The notes beneath the pieces are model-generated. The model worked only from the letters and a program-made list of their open reading frames with translations. It was not told where the DNA came from and did no database searches. A program made the position numbers and the translations under genes. Shown here one piece after another: positions 17,957 to 26,104 of a stretch of 47,345 nucleotides of DNA. The stretch comes from SVQP01 sp045603085 (GTDB lineage: Bacteria; Bacillota; Clostridia; Oscillospirales; CAG-272). The stretch lies in contig JAZULL010000123.1 in the NCBI GenBank assembly GCA_045603085.1, positions 1 to 47,345 on the forward strand, read 5' to 3'. How positions within the stretch are numbered: position 1 is the first letter of the stretch; every line of letters begins with the position of its first letter.

Positions 17957-18733
17957 ATGAAGATAACAAATTACAGTTTTATAACCGATAAGCTGAAGGG
18001 AAGCCTGCGATTGGCTGTCGTGTCCGACCTGCACAGCCGTGAGCCGCTTGAGGTGATCATGGCGGTCAGCAAAACGCGCCCCGATGCCATCTGCATTGCG
18101 GGGGATCTGACCGAGGCACTGGACGGCACCATGGACGGCAAGAACGAATACGGATTTGCCGCTCTGCGCGCACTGTGTGCCATCGCGCCCACGTTTTATG
18201 CACCGGGCAACCATGAGATCGGTGCCTCACACGGTCGTATGCGCAGAAATCCCAAGCCGCAGCCGGGCGAGGATCGCATCACACCCGAAAACCGCGCGCG
18301 CATTCTTTCAAGCGGTGTGCATTTTCTGGATAATACGCATGACGAGTGGCAGGGCATTGTTATCGGCGGGCTGGGCTCGGGCATGCTGGAGCCCGACGGT
18401 AAGCCGCGTGTTGCCGATCTGGATGGCTTTTTCGCCCGTGACGGCTTCAAGATACTGATCTGCCATCATCCCGAATACTATGACAAGTATTTGCGCGACC
18501 GTGACGTGGATCTGGTGATCTCGGGCCATGCGCACGGCGGTCAATGGAGAGTGTTCGGTCGCGGTGTTTATGCGCCCGATCAAGGATTGTTTCCAAAGTA
18601 TACCTCAGGTGTGTACGAGGACAGACTGGTCATATCCCGCGGTACAGCCAACACCGCAAGCCCCATCCCGCGCTTTTTCAATCCGCGCGAGGTGGTTTGC
18701 ATCAGAATCAATGAAAAGGAGTCGAAAACATGA
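17957..18733 (+). CDS. Calcineurin-like metallophosphoesterase
   Basis: A 258-aa protein with the full two-metal phosphoesterase set: D24 and H26 in SDLH, D50 in GDL, N85-H86 in GNHE, CHHPEYYD and GHAHGGQWR. The spacing resembles the YkuE/YaeI-like membrane-associated hydrolases, but no transmembrane helix or signal is visible here. The substrate is unknown. The start at 17957 follows a GCAAGGAAA site and fits the promoter; an upstream extension would cross the promoter. Its stop overlaps the next start (ATGA), coupling it to the isochorismatase-like gene. Confidence 0.88.
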   Translation: MKITNYSFITDKLKGSLRLAVVSDLHSREPLEVIMAVSKTRPDAICIAGDLTEALDGTMDGKNEYGFAALRALCAIAPTFYAPGNHEIGASHGRMRRNPKPQPGEDRITPENRARILSSGVHFLDNTHDEWQGIVIGGLGSGMLEPDGKPRVADLDGFFARDGFKILICHHPEYYDKYLRDRDVDLVISGHAHGGQWRVFGRGVYAPDQGLFPKYTSGVYEDRLVISRGTANTASPIPRFFNPREVVCIRINEKESKT

Positions 18734-19236
18734 AAATATTGGTTGTTGTAGATATGCAGAAGGACTTTATTGACGGCGCGCTGGGCACCGCTGAGGCAGT
18801 CGCCATTGTGCCTGCGGTCAAGGCGCTGATCGAGGGCTTTGACGGCAAGGTGATCTTCACGCGTGATACGCATTTTGAGAATTATATGGATACCGAAGAG
18901 GGGCGTCATCTGCCCGTGCCGCATTGCATCAAGGATACCGAGGGCTGGACGATCCATCCCGATCTGGACGCCCTGCGCACCACAACTCCCATCGACAAGC
19001 TGACCTTTGGCTCGCGTGAGCTGATCGAGCTGCTGGCAGATGAGACCGACGTAGAGAGCATTACACTCTGCGGCCTGTGCACCGACATCTGTGTCATCTC
19101 CAACGCGCTGCTGATCAAGGCGTATTATCCCGAGATCCCGCTGTTCGTTGTGGAGAACGCCTGCGCAGGTGTCACTCCCGAAAGCCACCAAAACGCGCTC
19201 TCTGCCATGAAAATGTGCCAGATTGGGATTTTGTAA
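18730..19236 (+). CDS. Isochorismatase-family cysteine hydrolase
   Basis: A 168-aa enzyme with the expected triad: Asp8 (VVVDMQKDF), Lys90 (PIDKLTFGS) and Cys121 (GLCTDICVIS). The family includes nicotinamidases and other amidases. A metal-site-like D..H pair (TRDTHFENY) favours a nicotinamidase-like role in NAD salvage, which is inference. AAAGGAG precedes the ATG, which overlaps the phosphoesterase stop. No terminator follows directly; a decayed copy of its 3' end, followed by a hairpin, sits about 1 kb downstream beyond the lipoprotein gene. Confidence 0.88.
   Translation: MKILVVVDMQKDFIDGALGTAEAVAIVPAVKALIEGFDGKVIFTRDTHFENYMDTEEGRHLPVPHCIKDTEGWTIHPDLDALRTTTPIDKLTFGSRELIELLADETDVESITLCGLCTDICVISNALLIKAYYPEIPLFVVENACAGVTPESHQNALSAMKMCQIGIL
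19201..19223 (+). repeat. 23-bp direct repeat, copy 1 (hydrolase 3' end)
   Basis: These 23 bases near the end of the isochorismatase-like gene recur without mismatch at 20288-20310. Both copies encode SAMKMCQI in the same relative frame. Confidence 0.95.
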
Positions 19237-19320
19237 AAAACTCTAATAAACGCAAATTTTTTCGCAGTTCAATCGTTATATTATATACGGTGACCATATT
19301 TTTATTGGGAGAATATCACG

Positions 19321-20250
19321 ATGAAAAAAACATTAACATTTGCGCTTATCTTACTTATAGCCATTTCTGTGATTGCGGCATGCTCGCAAATTTCGGACGG
19401 ACAGGGACCTGACACCGAGGTGATCACGTCGCTGTTCAGAGAAGAGGATTTCTCGCCGGTATACAGCTATCATGCACAGATGCTGGATGATCCTGCGGAT
19501 AAGTATGATTTGTTGATCGCTCGCGAGAATTCGCTTTCCCGAGAGGGGGAGATCAAAATCGTGCCGTGGAACCGTTATATCGCCATCGAGGGCGATATGG
19601 GATTCCGATGCGGCCAGGTCGTGGGGAACGAGGCGTGGCTGATCCGCCCGAATGCGGGATGGTGCAGCAGTATCCGCATAGAGAAATTTACCAAGGACAA
19701 AGCCGGGGATACGGCTCTTGAGATAAAGCTGCCCGGAAGCCTCCAGATATCCAATATTTTCTGCGATTTTTCTGTTCCGGGGCATGCGTATGTCGATGTG
19801 TATGAGGCAATTTTAGACACGCAGACGAAAACCTCCTATGGGGTACTCGCTTATCAGCTGTATTCTACTGATAACGGTGAAACGTGGGAGATCCTGACGT
19901 TCGAAAATGCTCCCGCCGGACCTTACTATTTATCTACTCCCGAAATTTCCAAACATATTGATGCCAATACGGCAATTGTTTGTTTTGATCACGGACATTC
20001 CGAAAACGTTAACCCCTTGGCTCCCAGAATCTTTATTACCCGCGATGGCGGACAGAACTGGCAGAATGCAAATCCGATCAGCATCCCTGCCGGGCTTGAA
20101 GGCTATGAGGCCGACGTGGAATACTTCGAGCAGGTGGATAGCGGTTATCGAATGATGGTTCACTACGCCTACATTCCTGTCGGGCAAGATCCATCATTTT
20201 GTGACGTTTATTATTTTTCAACCGATCTGATCAATTGGACTGCCGAATAA
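19321..20250 (+). CDS. Lipoprotein with BNR/Asp-box-like repeats
   Basis: A 309-aa lipoprotein: signal peptide MKKTLTFALILLIAISVI, lipobox I18-A-A-C21. The mature part contains two Asp-box-like hairpins (YSTDNGETWEI and ITRDGGQNWQN) and a final YFSTDLINWT, as in sialidase-like beta-propellers, but is shorter than a full six-bladed sialidase and lacks a recognisable catalytic set. A ligand-binding or structural surface role is plausible. TTGGGAGAATATCACG precedes the ATG. The gene sits between the hydrolase gene and a decayed copy of that gene's 3' end, so it appears to have been inserted there. Confidence 0.78.
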   Translation: MKKTLTFALILLIAISVIAACSQISDGQGPDTEVITSLFREEDFSPVYSYHAQMLDDPADKYDLLIARENSLSREGEIKIVPWNRYIAIEGDMGFRCGQVVGNEAWLIRPNAGWCSSIRIEKFTKDKAGDTALEIKLPGSLQISNIFCDFSVPGHAYVDVYEAILDTQTKTSYGVLAYQLYSTDNGETWEILTFENAPAGPYYLSTPEISKHIDANTAIVCFDHGHSENVNPLAPRIFITRDGGQNWQNANPISIPAGLEGYEADVEYFEQVDSGYRMMVHYAYIPVGQDPSFCDVYYFSTDLINWTAE

Positions 20251-20260
20251 AAATCAAAAA

Positions 20261-20323
20261 AGACAGTACATCTGCGTCATCTCCATTTCTGCCATGAAAA
20301 TGTGCCAGATCGGAATAATCTGA
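20261..20323 (+). pseudogene. Remnant of the isochorismatase-like gene 3' end
   Basis: Read in frame, this segment gives RQYICVISISAMKMCQIGII and a stop. Residues YICVIS correspond to DICVIS (catalytic Cys121 region) of the intact gene, and SAMKMCQIGI to its last residues; the roughly 32 codons between are deleted. At DNA level 20268-20284 matches 19085-19101 with one mismatch, and 20288-20310 matches 19201-19223 exactly. It has no start codon or body. Confidence 0.85.
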
Positions 20324-20330
20324 TGTATAT

Positions 20331-20361
20331 TGCAAAAGCCCTGCACGGCAGGGCTTTTGCA
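20331..20361 (+). terminator. Hairpin after the remnant
   Basis: A 14-bp perfect stem TGCAAAAGCCCTGC (20331-20344)/GCAGGGCTTTTGCA (20348-20361), loop ACG. No long T-run follows. It may be the original terminator of the hydrolase transcript, displaced by the lipoprotein insertion. Confidence 0.7.
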
Positions 20362-20449
20362 TATAATAAATTTTCTAATATCATGTCAGCATCCGCCCGT
20401 ATTGTTGTGTATATAGGTGAAGACCAAATACAAAAATGAGGAGAAAGAC

Positions 20450-20506
20450 ATGAAAACAAAAAACTTTCGGAAAGGAGATGCTTATGCAGGACGAGCAGAT
20501 CATTGA
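20450..20506 (+). CDS. Possible 18-aa leader peptide before the sigma gene
   Basis: ATG at 20450 has GAGGAG 7 nt upstream and encodes MKTKNFRKGDAYAGRADH, ending 20 nt inside the sigma gene in another frame. Its translation would pass over the sigma ribosome site and could tune sigma synthesis. It may equally be chance. Confidence 0.25.
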   Translation: MKTKNFRKGDAYAGRADH

Positions 20507-21044
20507 GCTCTATAATGAGCGAAACGAGCAGGCCATTGTCGAAACCGACGCGAAATACGGTAAGTATTGCATGAGCATAGCCCAAAATATTCTGCAGAAT
20601 ATGCAGGACAGCGAGGAGTGCGTGAACGATACGTGGCTGCAGACATGGAATTCCATCCCGCCCGCACATCCTGTGGACCTGCGCACTTTTCTTGGCAAGA
20701 TCACGCGAAACCTATCGATCAACCGCTTCAAATTCCGCACGCGTGCCAAACGCGGCGGTGGACAGACCTTACTTGCGCTGGACGAGCTTTGCGAGGTAGC
20801 CGCACCCGAGTCGGATATAGAATCGCATATCAACAAGCAGGAGTTTGCCCGTATACTTAACGCATTTCTTTGGGATCTGCCGGAGCGAGATGCCAATATC
20901 TTTATCCGCCGCTATTATTTCGTGGACAGCGTTGAGGATATCGCCAATAGGTATTCGCTCAGCTGTGACAACGTGCTGAAAATTCTCTCCCGCGCAAGGA
21001 AAAAACTGCGCCAGAGATTGGAAGGGGAGGGATACACGGTATGA
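20484..21044 (+). CDS. ECF-like sigma-70 family factor (module 1)
   Basis: A 186-aa sigma factor with only regions 2 and 4. Region 2 spans about residues 1-80 (IAQNILQNMQDSEECVNDTWLQTWNSIPP; promoter melting and core binding), region 4 about 125-180 (LPERDANIFIRRYYFVDSVEDIANRYSLSCDNVLKILSRARKKL; -35 recognition helix). It closely resembles the sigma factor at 45704 (shared DEQIIELY, ETDxKYG, IAQNIL, EEC-NDT). AAAGGAG lies 6 nt before ATG 20484; an ATG at 20478 is too close to it. Its stop overlaps the start of the LRR membrane protein (ATGA), a typical sigma/anti-sigma arrangement. Confidence 0.88.
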   Translation: MQDEQIIELYNERNEQAIVETDAKYGKYCMSIAQNILQNMQDSEECVNDTWLQTWNSIPPAHPVDLRTFLGKITRNLSINRFKFRTRAKRGGGQTLLALDELCEVAAPESDIESHINKQEFARILNAFLWDLPERDANIFIRRYYFVDSVEDIANRYSLSCDNVLKILSRARKKLRQRLEGEGYTV

Positions 21045-23131
21045 GTCAGATCACGATTTTTGAATGGATGAGCGAGATCGACCCCGTCCTGATCGCACGC
21101 GCCGATGCCCCTGTGGTTATCAAGCGCAGATCCCGCATGCGCTCCATTTTGATCATTGCGGCAACACTTGCACTTTTAATGCTCGCACTGACCTTAAGCT
21201 CGGCCTTTATGCTGGATTCCTATGTTGAGCAGAGATATGAGAACTATGACGGCACCATCCTGCACGCGTTGGATATCGTACTGACGCAGGATGATAACGC
21301 GATAGCCAATGCGCTTGGTGAGAGCAATCGCGCATCCTTGCATACGCTGTTCAATGCGCTTCGCGGTATTGAGACAGAGCCCGACCCCCAGCCCGATTCC
21401 GAGACGGAGCCGTATTCAGAGGGCTTGTCCTTTACACAGTATAGCGATGGCACGTATTTCGTGTCCGATCTTGGTGAGTGCAAGGATTCGGTTGTGCGCA
21501 TTCCGCCATACACACCGAATGGCGACGTGGTAGCGGGTATTCAAAACAGAGCGTTTGAGAATGAAATCGGCATTACGTCGGTTATCCTGCCCGATACCGT
21601 TACAACGATTGAGAGTGCCGCCTTTGCAGGCTGCAGCAGGCTGGAGAGTGTCACGCTCTCCAATCGCCTGAAAGTTATCGAAGCAGAGGCCTTCCGAAGC
21701 TGCTGGCGTCTGACTGCATTGCACATTCCCGCAAGTGTGACGGGTATTGGTCAAAACGTTGTCGGCATGTGCATTATGCTGCAGGAGCTGACTGTTGACG
21801 AGCACAACCCCGTGTACCGCAGTCAGGAAAACTGTTTGATCGAGATTGAGAGCGGTGCGCTGATCGCCGGCTGTGAGACCAGCGTGATTCCCGAAGGAAT
21901 CAGCAGAATTGCACCTTATGCATTTTTCTGCATCGCCGGTCTTCGTAGTGTTGAGATTCCCGAGGGAGTGACCAGCATTGGAGATAAGGCTTTCCTTGGA
22001 TGCAGCGGACTGCGGGAGGTGACGTTCCCATCAACTCTTGAACGCATTGGCGAGCAAGCATTTTCCGAGTGTGTGGCACTGCATAGCGTTGTACTGCCCG
22101 AGGGGCTTCCCGCCATTGAAAGCAGAGCATTTGAAAAAAGTGGTATTGCAAGCATCAGTCTGCCAAGCACAGTGCAAACTATACAAGAAGGTGTGTTTGC
22201 GGAATGCACTGCGCTTGTAGAGATCGATCTCCCCGAGGGGCTTATGGTCATTGAGGAGAATCTGTTCTATGGCTGCAGTAAGCTTGAACGTGTAGGCATT
22301 CCCGACAGCGTAACAAAAATCATGCACCGAGCCTTTTACCAATGCGAGGCGTTGGCTGAAATCGATCTGCCGCCTTCACTTGGAGCTATTGGGGAGTATG
22401 CATTTTTTTGCTGCCGGTCTTTGACGAGCGTGACGCTGCCTGAGGGACTGTTTGAGATTGCCGAGGGAGCTTTCTGTAATTGCAACGGTATGACCGAACT
22501 GAATATTCCTTCAACCCTTGGCATTATTCCTTACAGAGCATTCGACTACTGTCCGTCTCTGGAGTCGGTCACGTTACCCGAAGGAGTTTTCTATATTGAA
22601 GAATGTGCGTTTTATCAGTGCACCGGATTGAAATCGTTTTATATTCCGAGCAGCGTGATTGGCGTTTCTCCGCTTGCCTTTTATTCATGCAATCTGCTCA
22701 GCAAGCTGACCGTATCTGAAGAAAATTCCCATTTCAAAGTGGTAGGGAATTGCTTGATTAATACAGATACCGATACGTTGGTGTATGCAAATGCACGCAG
22801 TGAGATCCCGGGCGGTATACGTGAGATTGGTAATTATGCGCTCAGCAATACGAATTTCAGAAGGATCACGTTCCGTGATGGCGTTGAAGTGATTGGAAAC
22901 TACGCCTGCTCTCAGTGCTGGGATATGGTCAGCGTGGTCATTCCCGCCGGTGTGACAACCATTGAAGACGGAGCATTCGATTCCTGTATCAATTTGCGTA
23001 ACGTGTATTATACAGGCACCGAGGAAGAGTGGGCGCAGATTGAGATCGGTGAAGGCAATGAAGATCTGCTGGACGCGACCATTCATTATGAATACGTTCC
23101 CGAGGATGCAATGGATACGAACGGTTCATAA
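21041..23131 (+). CDS. Membrane-anchored BspA-type LRR protein, candidate anti-sigma sensor
   Basis: A 696-aa single-pass protein: a 34-residue cytosolic N-terminus (MSQITIFEWMSEIDPVLIAR), a membrane helix (about 35-57), a spacer with an acidic Pro/Glu stretch, then about 18 LRR_5/BspA repeats of roughly 23 residues (pattern SVTLPEGVxxIEEGAFxGCxxL) to the C-terminus. BspA LRR domains often bind host or bacterial surface ligands. Its start overlaps the sigma stop and its short N-terminus shares an Asp14-centred motif with the partner of the second sigma factor, so it could hold the sigma factor at the membrane; this role is inference. No cleavable signal peptide is needed with this topology. 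Confidence 0.85.
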   Translation: MSQITIFEWMSEIDPVLIARADAPVVIKRRSRMRSILIIAATLALLMLALTLSSAFMLDSYVEQRYENYDGTILHALDIVLTQDDNAIANALGESNRASLHTLFNALRGIETEPDPQPDSETEPYSEGLSFTQYSDGTYFVSDLGECKDSVVRIPPYTPNGDVVAGIQNRAFENEIGITSVILPDTVTTIESAAFAGCSRLESVTLSNRLKVIEAEAFRSCWRLTALHIPASVTGIGQNVVGMCIMLQELTVDEHNPVYRSQENCLIEIESGALIAGCETSVIPEGISRIAPYAFFCIAGLRSVEIPEGVTSIGDKAFLGCSGLREVTFPSTLERIGEQAFSECVALHSVVLPEGLPAIESRAFEKSGIASISLPSTVQTIQEGVFAECTALVEIDLPEGLMVIEENLFYGCSKLERVGIPDSVTKIMHRAFYQCEALAEIDLPPSLGAIGEYAFFCCRSLTSVTLPEGLFEIAEGAFCNCNGMTELNIPSTLGIIPYRAFDYCPSLESVTLPEGVFYIEECAFYQCTGLKSFYIPSSVIGVSPLAFYSCNLLSKLTVSEENSHFKVVGNCLINTDTDTLVYANARSEIPGGIREIGNYALSNTNFRRITFRDGVEVIGNYACSQCWDMVSVVIPAGVTTIEDGAFDSCINLRNVYYTGTEEEWAQIEIGEGNEDLLDATIHYEYVPEDAMDTNGS

Positions 23132-23134
23132 ACC

Positions 23135-23166
23135 AACCCCGCCAACGGATATCCGTTGGCGGGGTT
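23135..23166. terminator. Bidirectional terminator
   Basis: A perfect 32-nt palindrome centred at 23150/23151 (AACCCCGCCAACGGAT and its reverse complement), ending in GGGGTTCTTA. It separates the convergent LRR and phosphohexomutase genes. Confidence 0.85.
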
Positions 23167-23175
23167 CTTACTCAA

Positions 23176-24891
23176 TTAAGCCTCTAAGGTTTTCTTATAG
23201 CCGTCAAGCTTGGCAAGCACGTCGTTCTGATCCTTGCCGAGCAGCAGGAAATAGAACTTGATCTTGGGCTCGGTGCCCGAAGGACGAACCACGATGACGT
23301 CACCGTTGACCAGCTTGAAATACAGCACGTTGGACTTGGGCAGACCCGTGGGGGTCTTTTTGCCGGTGGCAAGCTCGGTAAAGGTTTCGGTCTTGTAGTC
23401 GCCGAACAGCTCCACGTTCACGCCGCCAAAGACTGCGGGGGGATCGTTGCGCAGAGTATCCATCATAGCCGACATGCGCGCAGCACCGTCCAGACCCTCC
23501 ATGTAGATCTCCACGTTGGTCTCGTAGCAGTAGCCGTAGCGGGCGTAAAGGCCTTCAAGCGCATCGCACAGCGTCATGCTCTTGGCCTTGTAGTAAGCGG
23601 TCATTTCGCAGATCAGCATAGAAGCCACAACGGCATCCTTATCGCGCGCATAAGTGCCCTTGAGATAGCCGTAGCTTTCCTCAAAGCCGAGAATGAACGA
23701 GCCGTAACCCTCGGCCTCGTAGTTCTTGATGACCTCACCGATGAACTTAAAACCGGTCAGTACGTTGTGCATGGTCACGTTGTGCGCGGCGCAAATAGCG
23801 GCGGCAAGCTCGGTGGAAACGATGGTCTTGACAGCGTAAGGATGTGCGGGCATGTTGCCGGTTTCCTCGTAAGCGGTCAGAATATAGTCAAGAAGGAGTG
23901 CACCCATCTGGTTGCCCGTGATGGTCTTGAACGAGCCGTCAGAGGTTCTTGTCATCACGCCAACGCGGTCGGCGTCGGGGTCGGTTGCCACGATCAGGTC
24001 ACTGCCGATCTCGTTTGCAATGGCAATACCCAGCTCAAATACCTGCGGATATTCGGGGTTGGGCTTGGGCACGGTGGGGGAGTCGCCGTCAATGATCATC
24101 TGCTCGGGAACGGTGTAGAGGTGCTTCAGGCCAATTCGCTTCATGACCTCGGGCACCAGCTTATGGCCCGTGCCGTGCAGGGGAGTGTAAACGATCTTGA
24201 GATCATCCGCAACAGCCTTGACAGCATCGGGATTGACCGCCTGTGCCACCACCTGTGCAAGATATTTTTCGTCGGTCTCGGCACCCAGCATGATAATCAG
24301 ACCGTCAGAGAGCGCCTTGTCGAAATCGGCGAGCTTGACGTCCTCGAAAATGTCAAGTGCCTCCATGGATGCGCTGACCGTGTCGGCATGCTCGGGGGGC
24401 AGCTGTGCGCCGTCCTCCCAATAAGCCTTGTAGCCGTTGTATTCCTTGGGGTTATGGGATGCGGTGATGTTAATGCCCGCAACACAGCCGTACTCGCGCA
24501 GAGCAAAGGAAAGCTCGGGCGTGGGGCGAAGATCGTCAAACAGATAGGACTTGATACCGGCAGCAGCAAGCACCTGCGCGGCAGTCTTGGCAAAGAGAGC
24601 CGAGTTGTTGCGGCTGTCATAGGCAATGGCAACGCCGTCGGCGGCGCGGCCTTGCTCGAGGATCAGGTTTGCAAGACCCTGCGTAGCGTAAGCCACGGTG
24701 TGAACGTTCATGGCGTTCATACCGGTCTTCATGATGCCGCGAAGTCCGGCTGTGCCAAAGGAAAGGTAAGAGGTAAAGCGCAGACGGATCTCACCGTCAT
24801 TGTCACGGATGCTCGCAAGCTCGGTCTTTTCGGCGTCTGTCAGCTTGTCAGACTCCAGCCAACGTAAATAGTTTTTCATGTACTGTTCCAT
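23176..24891 (-). CDS. Phosphoglucomutase/phosphomannomutase (alpha-D-phosphohexomutase)
   Basis: A 571-aa cytosolic mutase that interconverts hexose 1- and 6-phosphates for glycogen, cell-wall and capsule sugar supply. Motifs: FGTAGLRGIM, the phosphoserine loop ITASHNPKEYNGYK, the metal loop VATDPDADRVGV, the sugar-binding GFEESYGYL and the phosphate-binding VVRPSGTEPKIKFYF. Size and sequence fit the PgcA type. AAGGAG lies 8 nt before the ATG at 24891. It is the last gene of a five-gene minus-strand unit, 25 nt after the TSCPD gene. Confidence 0.93.
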   Translation of the reverse strand: MEQYMKNYLRWLESDKLTDAEKTELASIRDNDGEIRLRFTSYLSFGTAGLRGIMKTGMNAMNVHTVAYATQGLANLILEQGRAADGVAIAYDSRNNSALFAKTAAQVLAAAGIKSYLFDDLRPTPELSFALREYGCVAGINITASHNPKEYNGYKAYWEDGAQLPPEHADTVSASMEALDIFEDVKLADFDKALSDGLIIMLGAETDEKYLAQVVAQAVNPDAVKAVADDLKIVYTPLHGTGHKLVPEVMKRIGLKHLYTVPEQMIIDGDSPTVPKPNPEYPQVFELGIAIANEIGSDLIVATDPDADRVGVMTRTSDGSFKTITGNQMGALLLDYILTAYEETGNMPAHPYAVKTIVSTELAAAICAAHNVTMHNVLTGFKFIGEVIKNYEAEGYGSFILGFEESYGYLKGTYARDKDAVVASMLICEMTAYYKAKSMTLCDALEGLYARYGYCYETNVEIYMEGLDGAARMSAMMDTLRNDPPAVFGGVNVELFGDYKTETFTELATGKKTPTGLPKSNVLYFKLVNGDVIVVRPSGTEPKIKFYFLLLGKDQNDVLAKLDGYKKTLEA

Positions 24892-24916
24892 GATCGCGTT
24901 CTCCTTTATTTTTTAA

Positions 24917-25171
24917 TTATTTCTGCAGATTCTGCTCCAGAGCCTGCGCCAGCTGGTCGGGGCAGGAGGTGGGCTTGAAGCCGCACTTAATGCCGCGCAG
25001 ACGGCGAATTGCTTCCTTGGCGGTCATGCCGATGACGAGAGCGGCAACACCCTGCGTGTTTCCGTGACAACCGCCAACGAAAGCAGCTTCGGTGATAACA
25101 CCGTCTTCAACGGTGAGGTTGATCTGTCGGGAGCAAACGCCCGAGGTTTTGTAAGAAATTGTCTGTTTCAT
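24917..25171 (-). CDS. TSCPD-domain protein (TIGR03905-like)
   Basis: An 84-aa protein with conserved cysteines C13, C35, C63 and C70, the last in the name-giving T68-S-C-P-D72 motif, and GGCHGNTQGVAALVIGM in the middle. The family resembles the C-terminal region of B12-dependent ribonucleotide reductases and occurs as a small stand-alone protein in Clostridia; its function is unknown. Cysteine pairing suggests metal binding or redox activity, which is inference. AAGGAATACATACT precedes the ATG. It lies 24 nt after the preceding gene, in the htpG unit. Confidence 0.85.
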   Translation of the reverse strand: MKQTISYKTSGVCSRQINLTVEDGVITEAAFVGGCHGNTQGVAALVIGMTAKEAIRRLRGIKCGFKPTSCPDQLAQALEQNLQK

Positions 25172-25195
25172 AGTATGTATTCCTTCATTAAAATA

Positions 25196-26104
25196 TTATT
25201 TGATTTGGTAAATGCCAATAGGGATCAGATCCGTGCAAAACAGAGAAAGATAGATAAGAAAGGGATAAAAGGTCTCTGCATTGATCGAAAGACTCAAACG
25301 GAAGGTTTCTCCGTCGGAGCTTGTATAAGAGCCGGAATCAATCAGGTGGTGGCCAAAAAGCCGGGCAACACACAAAAGATCGGAAACGTCGCGCGAGATA
25401 GCGGGGGTATAAAGAAAGTCAAAACAGGAGGATATGGGTGTGGAGGGGATATCGAGCGATCTTTTGACCAATGCAAATACGGTGTGAGAATCGTGTGTTC
25501 CCGCTACGCGGCAGACAGCACAAATCCTGAGTCGGTAACGCGCTACCATGCGGTACAGCCCTGCAAGTATACCCTCAGCAGAGGATTGCACGGGCAGAAT
25601 TCCATATTGACTGTGGCCGTTGTAGACCTCCTGACAAACGTCGTCGAAATGGTGATGATAAGACACACGACAGCCGGGAATATTGGCGCAAAGCAGGGAA
25701 AATGCCTGCTCGGTAAAGCTGTTTGCAACGTAAGAAACGCGACCCAAGGCCGATTCGGCAAGCGGTACGTCCCGGCCGAACAGATCGGCAAGCAAGCGGG
25801 TATAGCCATCAGGTAAGGTGTTTGCAATCTCGGTGCAGAGCGTCACGATGTCAGCAAGAACGGTCGCTGTCTTGTAGGCGTCCTGCTCGCGTGACGGCAT
25901 AAACAATCGTTCGATGATAGCCGAAAGCGTTTGTTCATCGGGAGTGGGCGAGAGCGAAAGCTCCTGCGTCAGCTCAGAGAGATGAAACGCTCGCTCGACG
26001 TATAAGCGTGAGAGCCGCTCGTCCGTTTCGGCCAGATTTGCCTGCACGGTATCAACGCCGTCATCCCGGTCATGTGTGGTGTAACGAAGATAATCTGCTT
26101 GCAT
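25196..26104 (-). CDS. Prephenate-dehydratase-like protein of unknown function
   Basis: A 302-aa protein. The first 110 residues are helical and may resemble a chorismate-mutase-like bundle. Residues about 120-260 show a prephenate-dehydratase pattern (FDDVCQEVYNG 153-163, YGILPVQSSAEG 167-178, then a Tyr-rich LYRMVARYRLRI), and the last 35 residues resemble an ACT-like strand-helix-strand. Key catalytic residues of the PheA type (the TRF motif) are not evident, so I expect a regulatory or degenerate protein rather than phenylalanine synthesis. Its ATG overlaps the htpG stop (TGATG), implying coupling to the chaperone. Annotation is tentative. Confidence 0.6.
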   Translation of the reverse strand: MQADYLRYTTHDRDDGVDTVQANLAETDERLSRLYVERAFHLSELTQELSLSPTPDEQTLSAIIERLFMPSREQDAYKTATVLADIVTLCTEIANTLPDGYTRLLADLFGRDVPLAESALGRVSYVANSFTEQAFSLLCANIPGCRVSYHHHFDDVCQEVYNGHSQYGILPVQSSAEGILAGLYRMVARYRLRICAVCRVAGTHDSHTVFALVKRSLDIPSTPISSCFDFLYTPAISRDVSDLLCVARLFGHHLIDSGSYTSSDGETFRLSLSINAETFYPFLIYLSLFCTDLIPIGIYQIK

